Below are positions 60,935 to 64,000 of a stretch of 64,000 nt of DNA, in pieces. How positions within the stretch are numbered: the stretch's first letter is position 1; every line of letters begins with the position of its first letter. The stretch spans positions 1,736,001 to 1,800,000 of the forward strand of contig NZ_JABBFY010000001.1 in NCBI RefSeq assembly GCF_012927115.1. Direction: 5' to 3'. The DNA is from Sphingomonas sp. G-3-2-10. GTDB lineage: Bacteria > Pseudomonadota > Alphaproteobacteria > Sphingomonadales > Sphingomonadaceae. Under the pieces are notes generated by a model. It saw nothing but the letters and a program-made list of their open reading frames with translations. It did not search any database and was not told the origin of the DNA. Made by a program: the position numbers and the translations under genes.

Positions 60935-61709
60935 CCGGCGGCCCTCCGGCGCGGCAGTTCCGGAGGGCGCTGGCCCGGCCAGCCAGACGCTTATGCGCGG
61001 TCTCGATCTGATCGAGACCATCGCACAGGGGTCGATCGGCTATGTCGAGCTTGCCCGGAAGCTCGGCCTCAACAAGGCCACCACACACCGGCTGGCCAGC
61101 GCGCTGGTCGAACGCGGCTATCTGTCGGTCACGCCGCGCATCGGCTACCGGCTTGGTCCCAAGCTGCTCGAACTCGGCTTCGTCGCCCAGTCGCAGGTCG
61201 ATCTGATCCAGATCGCCCGTCCGCATCTGGAGGCCCTGTCCGACGCGACCGAGGACACGGTGCGTCTCGGCGTGCTCGACCAGCAGCGGGTGGTCTATAT
61301 CGAAGTCGTCCCCGGCCGCCGCCGCATCACCATCGCGAGCCGCCCGGGCGATTCCCAGCCGCTGACATCGACCAGCGTGGGCAAGGCGCTGATGCTCGAT
61401 GAGGACGAAGGCGAATGGCGCGCGCGGCTGGCCGACGATCTGGCGGCGGGCAGGCCGGTGGTCGATCCGGCTCAGTGGCTCGATCAGATGCGCGGTTTTG
61501 CCCGTACCGGCTACGCCTTCGGCATGGGCGAGAATGAGGATAATATCCGCGGCGTCGCCGCCCCGGTCCGAGACGCATCCGGCCGGATCGCCGCCGCGGT
61601 AAGCGTGACCAGCCCCGCCCAGTATATGGACGATGCACGCATGATCGACGTGTCGCGCGACGTGTGCGCCACGGCCGCCGCCATCGGCCGCGAACTGGGG
61701 TTTTCCTGA
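60927..61709 (+). CDS. IclR-family transcriptional regulator
   Basis: A 260-residue IclR regulator. The wHTH is at residues ~20-70 (TLMRGLDLIETIAQGSIGYVELARKLGLNKATTHRLASALVERGYLSV), and the effector domain contains TEDTVRLGVLDQQRVVYIEVVPG, LTSTSVGKALML and the late INVRG-like RGVAAPVRDASGRIAAAVSV. The ATG overlaps the FAH stop, so it is co-transcribed with the ring-cleavage operon and probably controls it in response to an aromatic acid or catechol. It differs from the IclR at 35202. Confidence 0.95.
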   Translation: MLDRRPSGAAVPEGAGPASQTLMRGLDLIETIAQGSIGYVELARKLGLNKATTHRLASALVERGYLSVTPRIGYRLGPKLLELGFVAQSQVDLIQIARPHLEALSDATEDTVRLGVLDQQRVVYIEVVPGRRRITIASRPGDSQPLTSTSVGKALMLDEDEGEWRARLADDLAAGRPVVDPAQWLDQMRGFARTGYAFGMGENEDNIRGVAAPVRDASGRIAAAVSVTSPAQYMDDARMIDVSRDVCATAAAIGRELGFS

Positions 61710-61833
61710 CCTCCGCCTTTTCGCGCCGCAGCAAAACTAAACCAACGCTTCAGTCCCGCTCGATTGAATTCCTATCAATTGAATAGGAATATTCTCGAAC
61801 TCCTCGGTGGGGGGAGGTCTCGAGGACAAGATT

Positions 61834-64000
61834 TTGAGCGCACCCGTTTCCGTTCGTACCCGTCGCCAGCGCATCTCCGGCGCGGCTCTCGCGCTGCCGC
61901 TGGCAATCGCCTCGTTCGCATGGGCGTCGCCTGCATTGGCCGCCGATCCCGATCCCGCCCCGGCCGCCGACGAGCAGGAAGTCGAGATCGTCGTTACGGC
62001 CGAACGTCGCGAAACCAGCCTGCTCAAGACCCCGCTGGCGGTTTCGGCAGTGACTTCGGACACGCTGCAGTCCGACCGGATCGAGACGCTGGCGGATTTG
62101 GCCGGGCATGTGCCGGGGCTGAACCTGCCCAATTCGTACGCCAATATGCAGTCGGTCTTCATCCGCGGCATCGGAACCACCGATCCGGGCGTTCCGGCAG
62201 CGGTCGGCATCTATGTCGACGATGTCTATATCCCGCGCACCTTCGGCAATGCGTTGTTCGACCTGCCGGATATCGAGCGGATCGAAGTGCTGCGCGGGCC
62301 GCAGGGCACGCTGTACGGCCAGAACACCAGCGGCGGCGCGATCAAGATCGTCTCGCGCGATCCGGGCGGCAAGCTGACGGGCTCGATCTTCGCCGAATAT
62401 GGCAATTTCAACAGTTTCCGCACCCAGGCCTATCTGGCCGCGCCGATCGTCGACGGATTGCTCTCGGGCAGCATCGCGGTCACCCATCGCCAGCGCGACG
62501 GATACACGTTCAACGCCAATACCGGCCGCTGGGTGGATTCGCTCAACACCGATCAGGTCCGTGCCAAGCTGAAGCTGACCCCTGCGCCGGGCTTCACCGC
62601 AGTGCTTTCGGCGGACGCGACCTTCGACGATTCCGACAATGCGCTGGGCATCCCGCTCAACTACGGCACGCCCGACCCCCGCCGCACCTATGCCAATACC
62701 GACACAAGGCTGAACCGCGACGGGCGCGGCCTCACGCTGCACCTGACCGGCGAGTTGAGCCCTGCAATCACGCTCAAGTCGATCACCGGCTATCGCACGG
62801 TGAAGGACGACCCCTCGCCCTGGGACTGGGACGGCACGCCCGAGGACCGGTTCGGCTGGTCGCAGACGCTGGAGAGCCGCCAGTTCAGCCAGGAATTCCA
62901 GCTGCTCGGCGATCACGGCCCGCTCACCTACACGCTGGGCGCGGTCTATCAGAACGAGAAGTTCGACTTCGATCGCTTCGCGTGGCGCTCATCCGCCTAT
63001 TCGGAGATCGAGAGCCATCTCAAGGTGGAGAGCTGGGGCGTCTATGGCCAGTTCAACTACAACATCACCGACGCGCTGCGCGTCACCGCGGGCCTGCGTT
63101 ACGGCAAGGAGAAGCAGAGCTTCACCAATCTGTCGTACCGCAACAATGCCAGCGGCGCGCGGACCAGCCTGATCTATTCGGTAAGCGGCCTGACCGACAC
63201 GCAGGACGGGCTGACACCCAAGCTGGCGGTCGATTACACGTTCTCGCCGAACCTGATGGCCTATGCGAGCTTCACGCGCGGATCGAAGTCGGGCGGGTTC
63301 AATCGCGCCGCGGGCACCGCCCAAATCGCTTCGATCGCGGTGTCGCCGGAATCGGTCACCGCCTATGAGTTCGGACTGAAAGGCCGCACCGCCAATCGCG
63401 TGCTGCAGGGTAGCGTCTCGGCCTTCTACAACGACTTCAAGGATTATCAGGCGGGGATCACCAACCCGACGATCGGCGGCGTGCTGATCAACGGACAGGT
63501 GGTGGTGAACGCAGGCGCCGCACACACTTATGGCATCGAAGCCGAAGTGACATTCGCGCCGGTCGACGCGGTGCGCTGGTCGGCCTCGGGGGCCTGGCTG
63601 GAAACGCGGTTCGACTCCTTCGCCAATCCTACCGGCGCCGCCGCGTCGGACTTCACCGGCAACCGGCTCCCGCTGGCACCGCGCTTCACCCTGGGATCGC
63701 GGCTCGAAGTCACCGTGCCGCTCGGCATTCCCGGCGACGTCACCGCGACCGCCAATGTCGATTACAAGAGCGCCAATTTTCTCGACTCCGCCAACACCGC
63801 AGCGACGCAGCTGAAGGCGCAGGCCTATGTCGATCTGGGCCTCAGCTATCGCACCGCCGACAAGCATTGGACCTTCCAGCTGCTCGCCCGGAACCTGTTC
63901 GACAAGACCGAAATCGTGGGTCCGCACTTCCTGACCCCATCCATCGGCGTCGACGTCGTCGGCTACAGCCAGCCGCGCAGCGTCACTGTCTCCGCCCGCT
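61834..64000 (+). CDS. TonB-dependent outer-membrane receptor (3' end off right edge)
   Basis: An open frame from TTG 61834 to the right edge, with no stop in the window. GAGG lies nine bases before the TTG; no ATG or GTG fits the signal peptide (ALALPLAIASFAWASPALA). The TonB-box region VEIVVTAERRETSL is followed by plug motifs VPGLNLPNSYANMQSVFIRGIGTTDPG, VGIYVDDVYIPRT and VLRGPQGTLYGQNTSGG. The barrel reaches PRSVTVSAR, which is normally within a few residues of the end. The IYVDDVY plug is that of receptors for aromatic or carbon substrates. It is downstream of the IclR gene and ring-cleavage operon, so it may import their substrate. Confidence 0.93.
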   Translation, partial: MSAPVSVRTRRQRISGAALALPLAIASFAWASPALAADPDPAPAADEQEVEIVVTAERRETSLLKTPLAVSAVTSDTLQSDRIETLADLAGHVPGLNLPNSYANMQSVFIRGIGTTDPGVPAAVGIYVDDVYIPRTFGNALFDLPDIERIEVLRGPQGTLYGQNTSGGAIKIVSRDPGGKLTGSIFAEYGNFNSFRTQAYLAAPIVDGLLSGSIAVTHRQRDGYTFNANTGRWVDSLNTDQVRAKLKLTPAPGFTAVLSADATFDDSDNALGIPLNYGTPDPRRTYANTDTRLNRDGRGLTLHLTGELSPAITLKSITGYRTVKDDPSPWDWDGTPEDRFGWSQTLESRQFSQEFQLLGDHGPLTYTLGAVYQNEKFDFDRFAWRSSAYSEIESHLKVESWGVYGQFNYNITDALRVTAGLRYGKEKQSFTNLSYRNNASGARTSLIYSVSGLTDTQDGLTPKLAVDYTFSPNLMAYASFTRGSKSGGFNRAAGTAQIASIAVSPESVTAYEFGLKGRTANRVLQGSVSAFYNDFKDYQAGITNPTIGGVLINGQVVVNAGAAHTYGIEAEVTFAPVDAVRWSASGAWLETRFDSFANPTGAAASDFTGNRLPLAPRFTLGSRLEVTVPLGIPGDVTATANVDYKSANFLDSANTAATQLKAQAYVDLGLSYRTADKHWTFQLLARNLFDKTEIVGPHFLTPSIGVDVVGYSQPRSVTVSAR

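Noticed and set aside
1..64000. CRISPR arrays, tRNA or rRNA genes, insertion sequences and prophage genes
   Set aside because: No regular direct repeats, tRNA-like cloverleaf, rRNA sequence, transposase or integrase motifs were seen in a by-eye reading; short or divergent examples could be missed.

Overview
The window is GC-rich bacterial DNA that reads like an accessory catabolic island of an alphaproteobacterium of the Sphingomonadaceae type (Sphingomonas / Novosphingobium / Sphingobium). The reasons are five TonB-dependent outer-membrane receptors in 64 kb, all with the EIVVTA(R/T)(K/R)R-type TonB box seen in this family; repeated sets of acyl-CoA dehydrogenases, crotonases and CoA ligases; SDR, VOC, SnoaL and DUF3237 proteins; and short G/C hairpins between convergent genes. 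No rRNA, tRNA, transposase, phage, CRISPR or plasmid-maintenance gene was recognised. The taxon is an inference from gene content.

Region A (1-34.9 kb) is a large beta-oxidation-like block. It has a partial TetR regulator, a receptor (864-3311), an SDR resembling 3-alpha-hydroxysteroid dehydrogenases, three two-subunit-type acyl-CoA dehydrogenase pairs (4373/5281, 11850/13053, 30038/31231) plus one canonical dehydrogenase (32336), four crotonases, two CoA ligases, an aldehyde dehydrogenase, a luciferase-type monooxygenase (21126) with a separate flavin reductase (26354), a dienelactone-hydrolase-like enzyme, two small ABM-type proteins, VOC proteins, a second receptor (22357-24798) and two MFS transporters. 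A RibB/RibA-like protein (15309-16394) in the middle has lost the usual catalytic residues of both domains. A GntR/HutC regulator (7547-8290) sits in the block. An 8-bp palindromic motif close to GTCCGGAC recurs in at least seven intergenic spaces between 6.5 and 27 kb and looks like one operator family.

Region B (35-44.5 kb) holds an IclR regulator with a perfect 22-bp palindrome upstream, an SMP-30 lactonase-like protein, an SDR, a third receptor, and a forward set of crotonase, CoA ligase and a Baeyer-Villiger-type flavin monooxygenase.

Region C (44.5-55.8 kb) is a glycoside-use locus on the minus strand: receptor, exported metallo-beta-lactamase-fold enzyme, esterase, GH1 beta-glucosidase, a second exported esterase, a GH106-type alpha-L-rhamnosidase and a small membrane protein, with a divergent LysR regulator. 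Rhamnosidase plus beta-glucosidase suggests rhamnose- and glucose-decorated plant compounds such as flavonoid or terpenoid glycosides (inference).

Region D (55.9-64 kb, plus strand) continues with an amidohydrolase, an MhpA-like aromatic hydroxylase, a GlcG/HbpS-like protein, a two-domain extradiol-dioxygenase-like VOC protein, a fumarylacetoacetase-family hydrolase, an IclR regulator and a fifth receptor that runs off the right edge. The order hydroxylate, cleave ring, hydrolyse is that of a meta-cleavage pathway. A 13-nt sequence in inverted orientation on both sides of lysR may tie regions C and D into one regulon. Overall the window looks like a mosaic for taking up plant-derived glycosides or polycyclic terpenoid/steroid-like molecules, removing sugars, oxidising the rings and degrading the carbon skeleton through CoA thioesters. 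The actual substrate cannot be fixed from sequence alone.
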